A program made the translations under genes and the position numbers. Below, in pieces: positions 40,802 through 50,206 of a stretch of DNA of 64,000 bases. The stretch comes from Sphaerisporangium aureirubrum (GTDB lineage Bacteria > Actinomycetota > Actinomycetes > Streptosporangiales > Streptosporangiaceae). The DNA is taken from positions 257,375-321,374 of the forward strand of contig NZ_JBHSRF010000001.1 of the NCBI RefSeq assembly GCF_042658925.1, written 5' to 3'. The notes below the pieces were generated by a model. That model worked only from the letters and a program-made list of their open reading frames with translations, was not told the origin of the DNA and searched no databases. Within the stretch, counting starts at the first letter, position 1; the number at the start of each line of letters is the position of its first letter.

Positions 40802-43578
40802 CGCGGCGTCCACACGCCGTCGCCGGGCGGCCCCTCGCCGCGGCGCCGGTGCGACGGGATCTGGTACGGCGTGTCCGGCGCCGCCGTGCGGCGTCCGGCC
40901 TCGATCGTCAGGCGGGTGAGCTCCACCCGCGAGCAGATCCCGAGCTTGCGGAAGATCTGCCGCAGGTGGAAGGCCACCGTGTGCGCGCTGATGAACATCT
41001 GGTCGGCGACCTGCCGGTTGGTCCAGCCCTGGGTGACCAGCGACGAGACCATGCACTCGGTGTCGGTGAGGCTCTCCCAGCCGGTGACCGGACGCTCGGC
41101 GGTCGTCCAGTGGCGGTGCCGGACGCCCAGCCTGCGCAGCCTGCGGCGCAGCCGGGCGGCGTCGCGACCGGCCCCGGCGGTGTCGAAGCCGGTGAGGGCC
41201 CGGTCGAAGGAACGGATCGCGGCGGGGGGATCGTCCCCGGCCAGCAGCACCCCGAGATCCTCGGCGGCGGACGCGTGGTTCCACGGATCCGTGGCGGTCT
41301 CGGCGGCCCTGGCGAGCATGCCCCGGTCGCCGTCCAGCAGCCCGCGCGCGTGCAGCGCGGCGGCCCGTACGGCGGGAAAACCGGCCCCGGCGGCGGCCAG
41401 CCTCTCGACGGCCCGCACCACCACGCCGGCGCAGGCCCGCTCGCCGGCGGCCAGGGCCAGCCGCACCAGCCACGCCGCGTCCCCGGGCTCCCCGGCCAGC
41501 ACCCCGGCCCCTTCCCGCAGCGCGGCGTAGACGGGCCGCGCCACCTCCATCGCCGCCCCCGGCCCCTCCCCGGCCTCGGCCGTCTTGACGCCGACCATCG
41601 CGCACCCCGCGTACCGGGCGGCCGTCCGCAGGTCCCCCCGCCGCAGCGCCACCGTGCCGAGCACGGGCGCGGCGAGCGGCACGAACAACCGCGTCCCGAG
41701 CGACTCGGCCAGGTCGAGCCCGGCCCGCGCCTGCGCCACCGCCTCCTCCGGCCGCCCGGCGGCCAGCGCCACCCGCGCTCGCACGAACGCGGGACAGGGA
41801 GCCCGCACGCCGTGGTCGAGCGCCTCCACCTCCTCGCCCGCCTCCCGCGCCACCCGCGCGGCCTCGTCGAGCAGGCCGCCCGCGGCCAGCATCGGCGCCA
41901 GCACCAGCCGCGGATGGACCCGCCGCACGTCCGCCGGCCCCCCGGCCGCCCGCCGTACGGCCTCCCGGGCCATCCCGACCCCTTCGGCCAGCCGCCCTGC
42001 GTCCCAGCGCACCCGCGCCAGCACCACCAGCGCCCCGGCCCGCACCGCCTCCCCGTGGTCGGCGCCCGCGAGGATCCCCTCGGCCCGTTCCGCCGCCCGC
42101 CGCGTGTCCGGCGACTCCGCGAGCGCGCGCAGCAACGCCAGGACGGCACGGTCGTGCGCCCCCCCGGCCAGGGTCGGCTCGCCCAGCGCCGTCTCCGCCT
42201 CCGTCACCGCCTCGGCGACCTGCCCCCGCAGCAGCAGGATCCCGGACAACGCCCGCCGCAGCTCGGCCGCCGCGGGACCGGGCGCGGGGTGGGCCAACGC
42301 CGACCGGGCGAGGTCCTCCGCCGCGGCGAGCCGTCCCGCCTCCGTCATGGCCTGGATCGCGGTCACCATCCGCGCGACCCGCCCGGGATCGGCCAGATCG
42401 CTGAACCGCACGGCCTGCACGGCCAGCTCCGCCGCGGCGCCGGGCGACGTCGACAGCGCCTCGCTCACCGCCTGGTCCAGCCCGGTGAGGGTCCGCGGGT
42501 CCCCGGGCCGTGACCCCTCTACCAGGTGCCCCGCCGCCCGCACCGGCGACCCGCCCCGGTCGAGCAGGATCTTCCCGATCTGGTGGTGCAACGCGTTGCG
42601 CACCGGCGAGGGGATGGCCGCGACGATGGTCCGCCACACCAGCTCGTGCCGGAACTCCAGCGCGTCCTCGGCGGCCGTCAGGATCCCGGCCCCCACCGCC
42701 TCCTCGAACGCGGGCAGCAGCGCCGCCGGGGGAGCGCCGAGCAGCTCGGCCGCGTCCTCCACCCCGAACGACCGCCCGAGCACCGCCGCCGCCTCCACCA
42801 GGTGCCGCGTCTCCCGCCGCAGCCCCGCCAGCCGGTGCCCCACGGCGTCCCGCACCCGCCGCGGCGGCTCGGCGCAGCGCAGCCCGGCCCGTCCGCCGTC
42901 GATCTCCACGGCGTCCTCCTCCCGCAGGCCGGCCAGCAGCTCGCCCAGCAGGAACGGGTTCCCGCCCGCCCCCTCGGCCATCGCCAGCAGATCGGGCCGC
43001 GGCACCGCCCCGAGCACGTCGGCCACGACGGCGGCCACCGCGTCCCCCGGCAGCGGCCCGAGGACGATCCGCCCGGCCCCGTGCCGTCCGAGCACCTCGA
43101 ACAGCCGCTCCGCCTCGTCGCACCGCGTCCCCGTGGCCCGCGCGAGGATCCAGGCCACCGGCACCTGCGCGACCTCCCACTGCAGGGTGCGCAGCGCCGC
43201 CAGCGTCGTGTGGTCCGCCCACTGCAGATCGTCCAGGGCGACCACCACGGGATGGCTCGCCGCCCGCTTCTCCAGCCCCACCCTGAGCTGCTCCAGCAGC
43301 CGCACCCGCAGATCGACCTCGGCGACGGGCTCGGCCGCGCGCGGAACCTCGCCGAGGGCCATGAACAGCGGGGCGAGCGGGACGAACTGCCCCACCTCCT
43401 CGGCCCCGCCGACGACCGGCAGGAGCCCCAGGCGCACGGCCCGCGCGGCGGCCTCGGCGACCAGCAGGCTCTTGCCCGCCCCCGGCTCGCCCTCGATCAG
43501 CAGCGTCCCGCCCGTGCCGCCCGCCGTCGTCCGCAGCAACCGCTCGACGGCCCGCCATTCGGAGTCGCGTCCACGCAT
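40798..43578 (-). CDS. LuxR family regulator with N-terminal ATPase (LAL type)
   Basis: A 926-residue large ATP-binding LuxR regulator. The Walker A is GEPGAGKS (residues 30-37) and the Walker B VVVALDDLQWAD, followed by a helical TPR-like middle. The C-terminal helix-turn-helix is at about 845-895 (LTDTECMVSSLVTQGWTNRQ, ISAHTVAFHLRQIFRKLGIC). It is the second such giant regulator in the window. It is divergent from the dnaK cluster (195 bp apart), so it may activate that cluster, but no operator was recognised. Confidence 0.9.
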   Translation of the reverse strand: MRGRDSEWRAVERLLRTTAGGTGGTLLIEGEPGAGKSLLVAEAAARAVRLGLLPVVGGAEEVGQFVPLAPLFMALGEVPRAAEPVAEVDLRVRLLEQLRVGLEKRAASHPVVVALDDLQWADHTTLAALRTLQWEVAQVPVAWILARATGTRCDEAERLFEVLGRHGAGRIVLGPLPGDAVAAVVADVLGAVPRPDLLAMAEGAGGNPFLLGELLAGLREEDAVEIDGGRAGLRCAEPPRRVRDAVGHRLAGLRRETRHLVEAAAVLGRSFGVEDAAELLGAPPAALLPAFEEAVGAGILTAAEDALEFRHELVWRTIVAAIPSPVRNALHHQIGKILLDRGGSPVRAAGHLVEGSRPGDPRTLTGLDQAVSEALSTSPGAAAELAVQAVRFSDLADPGRVARMVTAIQAMTEAGRLAAAEDLARSALAHPAPGPAAAELRRALSGILLLRGQVAEAVTEAETALGEPTLAGGAHDRAVLALLRALAESPDTRRAAERAEGILAGADHGEAVRAGALVVLARVRWDAGRLAEGVGMAREAVRRAAGGPADVRRVHPRLVLAPMLAAGGLLDEAARVAREAGEEVEALDHGVRAPCPAFVRARVALAAGRPEEAVAQARAGLDLAESLGTRLFVPLAAPVLGTVALRRGDLRTAARYAGCAMVGVKTAEAGEGPGAAMEVARPVYAALREGAGVLAGEPGDAAWLVRLALAAGERACAGVVVRAVERLAAAGAGFPAVRAAALHARGLLDGDRGMLARAAETATDPWNHASAAEDLGVLLAGDDPPAAIRSFDRALTGFDTAGAGRDAARLRRRLRRLGVRHRHWTTAERPVTGWESLTDTECMVSSLVTQGWTNRQVADQMFISAHTVAFHLRQIFRKLGICSRVELTRLTIEAGRRTAAPDTPYQIPSHRRRGEGPPGDGVWTPR

Positions 43579-43772
43579 GTGTCCCCCCAGCGAAACCGGG
43601 TCCGGTCACGGGGGGCCTTCGCCTGTGGCCGGTCATGCGGCTCACCTGGCCTTTTACCCACAGTACAACTACCCGATCTGAGGATGTGGGGCCGGTCGCG
43701 GCCGGTCAGTCTCGAAGGTGGGGCGCCCGGTCTGCCGCGCGCGGGCCGGGCCAAGTCCGGCGGGGGGAACTC

Positions 43773-45665
43773 ATGGCGAAGGCAGTAGGCATCGACCTCG
43801 GTACCACCAACTCCGTGATCGCGGTCACCGAACAGGGGCAGCCGACCGTGATCCCCAACGCGGAGGGGGAGCGCACCACGCCGTCCGTGGTGGCCTTCAC
43901 CCCGAACGGCGAACGCCTGGTCGGCAGGCTGGCCCGCCGCCAGGCCATCCTCAACCCCAAGGGCACCATCTACTCCGCCAAGCGGTTCATCGGGCGCCGG
44001 TTCGACGAGGTGGGCAGCGAGATCAACGCGGTGTCGTTCGACGTGGTCCCCGGCCCGGACGACGCGGTGCGCTTCAAGGTGGGCGACCGGATGTACGCGC
44101 CGGAGGAGATCGCCGCGATGGTGCTGCGCAAGCTGGTCGCCGACGCCGCCAAGTTCCTCGGCGAGAAGATCACCGAGGCCGTCATCACGGTGCCCGCGTA
44201 CTTCAACGACGCCCAGCGGCACGCCACCAGGGACGCCGGCCGCATCGCGGGCCTGGAGGTGCTGCGGATCATCAACGAGCCGACCGCGGCCGCCCTGGCG
44301 TACGGCCTGGACCGCAAGGGCGCCGAGACCGTGCTGGTGTACGACCTCGGCGGCGGCACCTTCGACGTCAGCGTCCTCGACATCGGCGAGGGCGTGATCG
44401 AGGTACGGTCCACCGCCGGGGACACCCACCTCGGCGGCGACGACTTCGACCGCCGTGTCGTCGACCACCTCGGCGACGAGTTCCAGCGGCAGGAGGGCAT
44501 CGACCTGCGGCGCGACCCACAGGCCCTGCAACGGCTGTTCGAGGCCGCGGAGAAGGCCAAGGTCGAGCTGTCCTCGGTCACCCAGACCGCGATCAGCCTG
44601 CCGTTCATCACGGCCGACGCCAACGGCCCGAAGCACCTGAACACCACCCTGATGCGCTCGACGTTCGAGGAGATCACCCACGACCTGGTGGAGCGGACGA
44701 AAGGCCCGGTGGAGCAGGCCATGGCGGACGCCAAGCTGTCGGCCGACGACCTCGACGAGGTCATCCTGGTCGGCGGCTCCACCCGGATGCCCGCCGTGCA
44801 GGAGCTGGTGCGGCGCCTGACCGGCGGCAAGGAGCCGAACATGACGGTCAACCCCGACGAGGTGGTGGCCGACGGCGCCGCCATCCAGGCCGGGGTGCTG
44901 AAGGGCGAGGTCAAGGACGTCCTGCTGCTGGACGTCACCCCGCTGTCGCTCGGCGTGGAGACGCTGGGCGGCGTGATGACCAAGGTCCTGGAGCGCAACA
45001 CCACGATCCCGGCCCGCCGCACCGAGACCTTCAGCACGGCCGAGGACGAGCAGAACGCCGTCGACGTGGTGGTCCTGCAGGGGGAGCGGGAACGCGCGGC
45101 CGACAACCGGGCGCTCGGGCGGTTCCGGCTGGAGAACATCCGCCCGGCGCGGCGCGGGGAGCCGCAGATCGAGGTGACGTTCGACGTGGACGCCAGCGGC
45201 ATCCTCAACGTCACCGCCAAGGACAAGGAGACCGGCGGCGAGCAGCGCATCACGATCAGCGAGAGCTCCAACCTCGACAAGTCCGAGATCGACCGCATGA
45301 TGCGGGACGCCGAGCAGCACCGGGCCGAGGACGCCAGGGTGCGCGAGGCGATCGACGCGCGCAACGTGCTCGACTCGGCGGCCTACCAGGTGGAACGGCG
45401 CCTCGCCGAGCTCGGCGACTCGCTGCCGGTGCACGAGAAGGCCCGCGCCGAGCAACTGGTCGCCGACGCCCGCCAGGCCATCACGGAGGAGGCGCCCGTG
45501 GAACGGCTGCGCGACCTCGCGTCGGAGCTGCGGCAGGTCGACCAGAGCCTCGCCACCACACGGCCGCCCGAGGAGGCCGCGCGGGAAGGCCACGCGGAGG
45601 CGGGGGCGCGTACCGGTCGCGGCGATGACGACGACGTCATCGACGCCGAGTTCACGGCGGAATGA
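43773..45665 (+). CDS. dnaK: Molecular chaperone DnaK (Hsp70)
   Basis: A 630-residue Hsp70. The ATPase domain has GIDLGTTNSVIAVTEQGQPT, VITVPAYFNDAQRHATRDAG, the phosphate-2 loop LVYDLGGGTFDVSV and the adenosine motif VILVGGSTRMPAVQELV. The linker DVLLLDVTPLSLG and the C-terminal substrate-binding domain follow, ending in the acidic DDDDVIDAEF typical of DnaK. It folds and disaggregates proteins with DnaJ and GrpE. The order dnaK, grpE, dnaJ, MerR-type gene matches actinobacterial operons. It is possibly an accessory second copy, since typical major copies encode hspR at the end and are followed by clpB. ATG at 43773 with GGGGGGAAC before it. Confidence 0.95.
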   Translation: MAKAVGIDLGTTNSVIAVTEQGQPTVIPNAEGERTTPSVVAFTPNGERLVGRLARRQAILNPKGTIYSAKRFIGRRFDEVGSEINAVSFDVVPGPDDAVRFKVGDRMYAPEEIAAMVLRKLVADAAKFLGEKITEAVITVPAYFNDAQRHATRDAGRIAGLEVLRIINEPTAAALAYGLDRKGAETVLVYDLGGGTFDVSVLDIGEGVIEVRSTAGDTHLGGDDFDRRVVDHLGDEFQRQEGIDLRRDPQALQRLFEAAEKAKVELSSVTQTAISLPFITADANGPKHLNTTLMRSTFEEITHDLVERTKGPVEQAMADAKLSADDLDEVILVGGSTRMPAVQELVRRLTGGKEPNMTVNPDEVVADGAAIQAGVLKGEVKDVLLLDVTPLSLGVETLGGVMTKVLERNTTIPARRTETFSTAEDEQNAVDVVVLQGERERAADNRALGRFRLENIRPARRGEPQIEVTFDVDASGILNVTAKDKETGGEQRITISESSNLDKSEIDRMMRDAEQHRAEDARVREAIDARNVLDSAAYQVERRLAELGDSLPVHEKARAEQLVADARQAITEEAPVERLRDLASELRQVDQSLATTRPPEEAAREGHAEAGARTGRGDDDDVIDAEFTAE

Positions 45666-45666
45666 C

Positions 45667-46149
45667 ATGACCGAGCAGATACCGGACCGGCCGCCGGAGC
45701 CGGACGAGCGCGCCACCGAGGCCAGGATCGCCGAGCTGGAGGACAAATGGCTGCGTGCCGTCGCCGACCTGGACAACGCGCGTAAACGGATGGACAGGGA
45801 CGCGGAGCGGGTGCGCGCCGAGGAGCGGGCCCGCTCGGTACGCGAATGGCTGCCGGTCCTGGACAACCTGGACCTCGCGCTGCGGCACGCCGACGCCGAC
45901 CCCAAGAGCGTCATCGAGGGCGTGCGGGCGGTGCGCGACCAGGCGGTGTCCCTGCTGGAGCGCCTCGGATACGCCCGCCACGACGAGGCCGGGGTGCCGT
46001 TCGACCCCGGTCTGCACGAGGCCGTCGGCACCGTGCCCGCGCAGGGCGCCGCGCCCGGCACGGTGGCCGAGGTCGTGCGGCCCGGGTACGGCGAGGGGGA
46101 CCGGCAGCTGCGCCCGGCGACCGTGCTGGTCGCCACGGCGCCGGAGTGA
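45667..46149 (+). CDS. grpE: Nucleotide exchange factor GrpE
   Basis: A 160-residue GrpE, the exchange factor that releases ADP from DnaK. The long N-terminal coiled-coil part (ELEDKWLRAVADLDNARKRM) and the C-terminal beta domain (FDPGLHEAVGTVPAQGAAPG, TVAEVVRPGYGEGDRQLRPA) are both present. It is shorter than the usual 200 or so residues because the disordered N-terminus is brief. The ATG at 45667 lies one base after the dnaK stop. Confidence 0.93.
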   Translation: MTEQIPDRPPEPDERATEARIAELEDKWLRAVADLDNARKRMDRDAERVRAEERARSVREWLPVLDNLDLALRHADADPKSVIEGVRAVRDQAVSLLERLGYARHDEAGVPFDPGLHEAVGTVPAQGAAPGTVAEVVRPGYGEGDRQLRPATVLVATAPE

Positions 46150-46155
46150 GGTCCC

Positions 46156-47079
46156 ATGGCGGCACGTGATCTCTACGAGGTCCTCGGGGTGCCGAGGACG
46201 GCGAGCCGTGAGGAGATCCAGCGTGCGTACCGGAAGCTGGCCCGCGCCCACCATCCCGACGTGAACAAGGAACCCGGCGCCGAGGACCGGTTCAAGGACA
46301 TCGCGGAGGCCTACGACGTGCTGTCCGACCCGGCCAAGCGGCAGCGCTACGACGCGTTCGGCCCGGACTGGCGCTCGGTGCCCGAGGACGTCGACCCGGA
46401 CGCCTGGAGCCGGGCGCGGCCCGGACGCAGGGCCCGCGCCGGGGCCGGGGCCCGGTCCGGGGGGCGCCCCGACTTCGCGTACGGCTTCGGGGGATTCGGT
46501 CCCGACGTCGACCTCTCGGACCTGTTCGGCGGGAACTGGGGCCCGGTGCCCGGCGCCGACCAGGAGGCCGAGATCACCGTCGGGGTGGACGACGCCTACC
46601 ACGGCGCCCGCCGCACCGTCACCCTTCAGACGCCGGGCGGGCCGCGCACCATCCACGTCACCATCCCGCCGGGGGTGACCGACGGGCAGCGGATCCGGCT
46701 CGCCGGGCAGGGCGGCCGGGGCGACGGCGGACGGCCCGGGGACCTGTACCTGATCACCAGGATCGCGGACCCCCGGTACCGCGTGGAGGGCCGCGACCTG
46801 TACGCGCCGCTGCCGCTCACCCCCTGGGAGGCGGCGCTCGGCGCCACCGTCGCCGTGGACACCCCCGGCGGCGAGGCCAAGCTGAAGATCCCGCCGGGCA
46901 CCTCCACCGGCCGCCGCCTGCGCCTGCGCGGGCGGGGCCTGCCGAACCCCAGAGGCCAGGCCGGGGATCTGTACGCCGAGGCGCGGATCATGGTGCCGCC
47001 CCGGCTCACCGGCGACGAGCGGCGCCTGTTCGAGCAGCTGGCCGCCCTGTCCGACTTCGACCCGAGGAGACACCCGTGA
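46156..47079 (+). CDS. DnaJ-type co-chaperone without zinc finger (CbpA-like)
   Basis: A 307-residue J-domain protein: the J domain with HPD at 33-35 (AHHPDVNKEP), a Gly/Arg/Pro-rich linker (about 75-125), then the C-terminal substrate-binding domains (TPGGPRTIHVTIPPGVTDGQ, KLKIPPGTSTGRRLRLRGRG). The four CxxCxGxG zinc motifs are missing, so it is of the CbpA/type II kind. It stimulates the ATPase of the upstream DnaK. The GTG start of the next gene overlaps its stop by four bases. Confidence 0.92.
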   Translation: MAARDLYEVLGVPRTASREEIQRAYRKLARAHHPDVNKEPGAEDRFKDIAEAYDVLSDPAKRQRYDAFGPDWRSVPEDVDPDAWSRARPGRRARAGAGARSGGRPDFAYGFGGFGPDVDLSDLFGGNWGPVPGADQEAEITVGVDDAYHGARRTVTLQTPGGPRTIHVTIPPGVTDGQRIRLAGQGGRGDGGRPGDLYLITRIADPRYRVEGRDLYAPLPLTPWEAALGATVAVDTPGGEAKLKIPPGTSTGRRLRLRGRGLPNPRGQAGDLYAEARIMVPPRLTGDERRLFEQLAALSDFDPRRHP

Positions 47080-47372
47080 CGACCGCGCTCAGCCGGCTCC
47101 CCGGCCTCAGCCTGGAACAGTTCGCCCGCGCCGGTGACCTGCACCCCGAGCAGGTGCGGAGGCTGGTCCAGCTCGGGCTGCTCGACCCCATCGCCGGCCC
47201 CGAGCCCCGGTTCGCGCCGTCCCAGCTCGCGGTGCTCGGCCGCATCGAACGGCTGCACGCGGGCCTGTGCGTCAACTACGCCTCGCTGGGGCTGGTCATC
47301 GACCTGCTCGACCGGATCGCCGAACTGGAGGCCGCGCTGCGGCGCGTGCCGTCCAGACGGCGGCGGTGGTGA
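47076..47372 (+). CDS. MerR/CbpM-like chaperone modulator
   Basis: A 98-residue protein coupled to dnaJ by the overlap GTGA. The N-terminal half looks like the MerR-like domain of CbpM and HspR (FARAGDLHPEQVRRLVQLGL, then LLDPIAGPEPRFAPSQLAVL), followed by a helix. CbpM proteins bind the J domain and HspR proteins repress chaperone genes; the family is not settled here. No HAIR element (CTTGAGT-type repeat) was found upstream of dnaK, favouring the CbpM reading. Confidence 0.75.
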   Translation: MTTALSRLPGLSLEQFARAGDLHPEQVRRLVQLGLLDPIAGPEPRFAPSQLAVLGRIERLHAGLCVNYASLGLVIDLLDRIAELEAALRRVPSRRRRW

Positions 47373-47403
47373 AAACGTCAATCAAACCAGGTTGAGGGCG
47401 TAA

Positions 47404-47418
47404 TACGCGTAACGCGTA
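47404..47418. promoter_or_regulatory. 15-bp palindrome upstream of accessory clpP genes
   Basis: TACGCGT-A-ACGCGTA is a perfect dyad in the AT-richer gap before the clpP pair. It lies 127 bp upstream of the first clpP start and is placed where a repressor or activator site would be. The bound protein is unknown. Confidence 0.5.
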
Positions 47419-47544
47419 ATCGGCTTTTAGCGAAAATGTGCCGTCGGTGAAAAAGTCGGCATCGATGAGTTTTTTCTGGAAGTGTTGGGGCCGTATTCCC
47501 CGGTGTTCGCTCCGCCGGGCTCCGTCGACAGGAAGCAGGCCCTC

Positions 47545-48189
47545 ATGACCGACTCCCGGCGCCCTCACCCCTTCGGCCGCGTTCTCTCCTCCACCACCAC
47601 CAGGGACTACGCCCCGCCGGTGCAGTACGAACCAGTCGTCCAGCGCCTGCTGCGCGAACGCATCATCTTCCTCGGGCAGGAGGTGGACGACGAAATCGGC
47701 AACCGTATCTGCGGCGAATTGCTCCTCCTGGCCGCCGAAGATCCGCACCGTGACATTTTCATTTACATCAACTCGCCGGGCGGTTCGGTGACGGCCGGCA
47801 TGGCCATTTACGACATGATGGAATATGTCCCCAACGACATCTCCACGGTCGCCATGGGCCTCGCCGCCTCCATGGGCCAGTTCCTCCTGTGCGCCGGCAC
47901 CCCCGGCAAGCGCTACGCCCTCCCGCGCGCCCGCATCATGATGCACCAGCCCTCCGGCGGCATCGGCGGCACCGCGTCCGACATCAGGATCCAGGCCGAG
48001 CAGATGCTCCACACGAAGAAGACCATCGCCGAGCGCATCGCCCACCACACCGGCCAGTCCATCGAACGCGTCACCTCCGACTCCGACCACGACCGCTGGT
48101 TCACCGCCGAGGAGGCCAGGGAGTACGGCTTCGTCGACCACGTGGTGACCACGGCCCGCCATGTGCCCTCCGCCGGCCCGGTCTCCTGA
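47545..48189 (+). CDS. clpP: ATP-dependent Clp protease proteolytic subunit (first of pair)
   Basis: A 214-residue ClpP. Ser109 sits in GLAASMGQFLL and His134 in MMHQPSGGI. IYINSPGGSVTAGMAIYDMM and the C-terminal EYGFVDHVVT are typical. It starts MTDSRRPHPFGR at ATG 47545. ClpP subunits form double heptameric rings that degrade proteins supplied by a Clp ATPase. The pair lies 10 bp from a second clpP, not beside clpX or tig, so this is likely an accessory pair like streptomycete clpP3/clpP4. Confidence 0.93.
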   Translation: MTDSRRPHPFGRVLSSTTTRDYAPPVQYEPVVQRLLRERIIFLGQEVDDEIGNRICGELLLLAAEDPHRDIFIYINSPGGSVTAGMAIYDMMEYVPNDISTVAMGLAASMGQFLLCAGTPGKRYALPRARIMMHQPSGGIGGTASDIRIQAEQMLHTKKTIAERIAHHTGQSIERVTSDSDHDRWFTAEEAREYGFVDHVVTTARHVPSAGPVS

Positions 48190-48199
48190 AGGCCCCGCG

Positions 48200-48841
48200 A
48201 TGACGAACCCCAGCGGGACCGAGGCCGAAGTGATCCCCATCCACAGCCGTTACGTCATGCCGACCTTCACCGAGCGCACCTCGTACGGCATCAAGGAGAT
48301 GAACCCGTACAACAAGCTCTTCGAGGACCGCATCATCTTCCTCGGCGTGCAGATCGACGACACCTCGGCCAACGACGTGATGGCCCAGCTCCTCACGCTG
48401 GAGTCCCTGGACCCCGATCGGGACATCAGCATCTACATCAACTCGCCGGGCGGCTCGTTCACCGCGATGGCCGCGATCTACGACACCATGCAGTTCGTCC
48501 GCCCCGACATCCAGACGGTGTGCATCGGCCAGGCGGCCTCCGCGGCGGCCATCCTGCTGGCGGCCGGCACCCCGGGCAAACGCGCCGCCCTGGCCCGGTC
48601 GCGCGTGCTGCTGCACCAGCCGTCCATGGAGGGCAGCTTCGGCTCCTCCAGCGACCTCGAGATCCAGGCGAGAGAGATCATGCGCATGCGCACGATGCTG
48701 GAGACGATGGTGGCGCGCCACTCCGGCCGCTCCATCGAGACCGTCCGCGCCGACATCGAACGCGACAAGATCTTCACCGCCGAGCAGGCCAAGGAGTACG
48801 GCCTGGTGGACGACATCTTCACCAGCAGAAAACGTTCATGA
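48200..48841 (+). CDS. clpP: ATP-dependent Clp protease proteolytic subunit (second of pair)
   Basis: A 213-residue ClpP with Ser114 in GQAASAAAILL and His139 in VLLHQPSMEG. The N-terminal extension (SRYVMPTFTERTSYGIKEMN) is typical of the second actinobacterial ClpP. It is encoded 10 bp after the first clpP, so the two should be expressed together and may form a mixed complex. Confidence 0.93.
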   Translation: MTNPSGTEAEVIPIHSRYVMPTFTERTSYGIKEMNPYNKLFEDRIIFLGVQIDDTSANDVMAQLLTLESLDPDRDISIYINSPGGSFTAMAAIYDTMQFVRPDIQTVCIGQAASAAAILLAAGTPGKRAALARSRVLLHQPSMEGSFGSSSDLEIQAREIMRMRTMLETMVARHSGRSIETVRADIERDKIFTAEQAKEYGLVDDIFTSRKRS

Positions 48842-48893
48842 CACGCGAAGACGGGGGGTGCCGCGCCGCACCCCCCGTCAGGTCCTCGCGGGA

Positions 48894-49907
48894 TCAGACC
48901 TGGCCGGCCTTCTCCAGCGCCGTGCAGCAGGTGTCCACGATCAGCCGGGTGACGACGTACGGGTCACAGTTGGCGTTGGGCCGGCGGTCCTCGATGTAGC
49001 CGTGCTTGTCCACCTCGACCTGCCACGGGATGCGCACCGAGGCGCCGCGGTCGGACACGCCGTAGCTGAACTCGCTCCACGGGGCGGTCTCGTGCATGCC
49101 GGTGAGACGGTGCTCGATGTCCGCGCCATAGCCCTTGATGTGCTCCTGCGCCTTCTCGCCCAGGGCCTCGCACGCGGTGATGATCGCGTCGTACGACGAG
49201 CGCATCGCCTGCGTGGAGAAGTTGGTGTGCGCTCCCGCGCCGTTCCAGTCGCCCTTCACCGGCTTGGGGTCGAGCGTCGCCGCCACCCCGAACTCCTCGG
49301 CGATGCGGTACAGCAGCCACCGCGCCACCCACATGTGGTCCGCGACCGCCACCGGTCCCGCCGGGCCGATCTGGAACTCCCACTGGCCGGGCATGACCTC
49401 GGCGTTGATGCCCGACAGGGCGAGGCCCGCCTCGAGGCACGCGTCCATGTGCGCCTCGACGATCTCACGGCCGTACACCTCGTCGGCGCCGACGCCGCAG
49501 TAGTAGAAGCCCTGCGGCGCGGGGAAGCCCCCCGCCGGGAAGCCCAGCGGCCGGCCGTCCTTGTAGAAGGTGTACTCCTGCTCGATGCCGAACCACGATT
49601 CCTGCGCGGCGAACCGCTCGGCGACCGGCGTGAGCTTGGCCCGCGTGTTGGTCGGGTGCGGCGTCATGTCGGTCAGCAGGACCTCCGACAGCACCAGCAC
49701 GTTGTCGCCGCCGCGGATCGGGTCCGGGCACACGAACACCGGCTTCAGCACGCAGTCCGACGCCTTGCCCGGCGCCTGGTTGGTGCTCGACCCGTCGAAT
49801 CCCCAGGTCGGCGGTTCGGCTCCGTCCGCCAGGATCTTGGTCTTGGACCGGAGCCGCGCGGTGGGCTCGGTCCCGTCGATCCAGATGTACTCGGCCTTGT
49901 AGCTCAC
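48894..49907 (-). CDS. glnII: Glutamine synthetase type II (eukaryote-like)
   Basis: A 337-residue glutamine synthetase of the type II class. It joins ammonia and glutamate with ATP. Diagnostic pieces are TWGFDGSSTNQAPGKASDC, RGGDNVLVLSEVL, SWFGIEQEYTFYKDGRPLGF, INAEVMPGQWEFQIGPAGPV and KGDWNGAGAHTNFST. The eukaryote-type length and lack of an adenylylation Tyr site separate it from GlnA I. Streptomycetes and relatives carry such a gene as a second enzyme, regulated by nitrogen. It is convergent with the clpP pair. No clear GlnR site was found upstream. Confidence 0.95.
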   Translation of the reverse strand: MSYKAEYIWIDGTEPTARLRSKTKILADGAEPPTWGFDGSSTNQAPGKASDCVLKPVFVCPDPIRGGDNVLVLSEVLLTDMTPHPTNTRAKLTPVAERFAAQESWFGIEQEYTFYKDGRPLGFPAGGFPAPQGFYYCGVGADEVYGREIVEAHMDACLEAGLALSGINAEVMPGQWEFQIGPAGPVAVADHMWVARWLLYRIAEEFGVAATLDPKPVKGDWNGAGAHTNFSTQAMRSSYDAIITACEALGEKAQEHIKGYGADIEHRLTGMHETAPWSEFSYGVSDRGASVRIPWQVEVDKHGYIEDRRPNANCDPYVVTRLIVDTCCTALEKAGQV

Positions 49908-50206
49908 GTCGATCCCTTCACCCAGGCGGACAACATGCGTTCTGCACGCGGGTACGCAACGCCGAGGCTGTCAACCCGCCGTTTCCCACCTGTTGCCCAT
50001 TTATGAACACCATGTGAAATGGCCTCGGAACCCTACGTGTCCTTCCTCACACATCATGCCTGGTCAAGCTGGACTTCTTCCTGTCCCGCGCCGACCGCCG
50101 CCCCCGGGCCCGCATCCGCCTTTTCGGCCCGCCCCGCGCCCCGGTACCCTGGGTCTTGTTTTCGAACCTGACTTTCCGTCCTCCGTCGTACCCCCAGGGA
50201 GCCCGC

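Noticed and set aside
43579..43772. HAIR-type (HspR) operator before dnaK
   Set aside because: No CTTGAGT-N7-ACTCAAG-like repeat was visible in the 194-bp gap.
49980..50040. GlnR-like site upstream of the glutamine synthetase II gene
   Set aside because: GTGAAATGGCCTCGGAACC resembles the a- and b-site pair, but the spacing does not fit the GTnAC-n6-GnAAC pattern.
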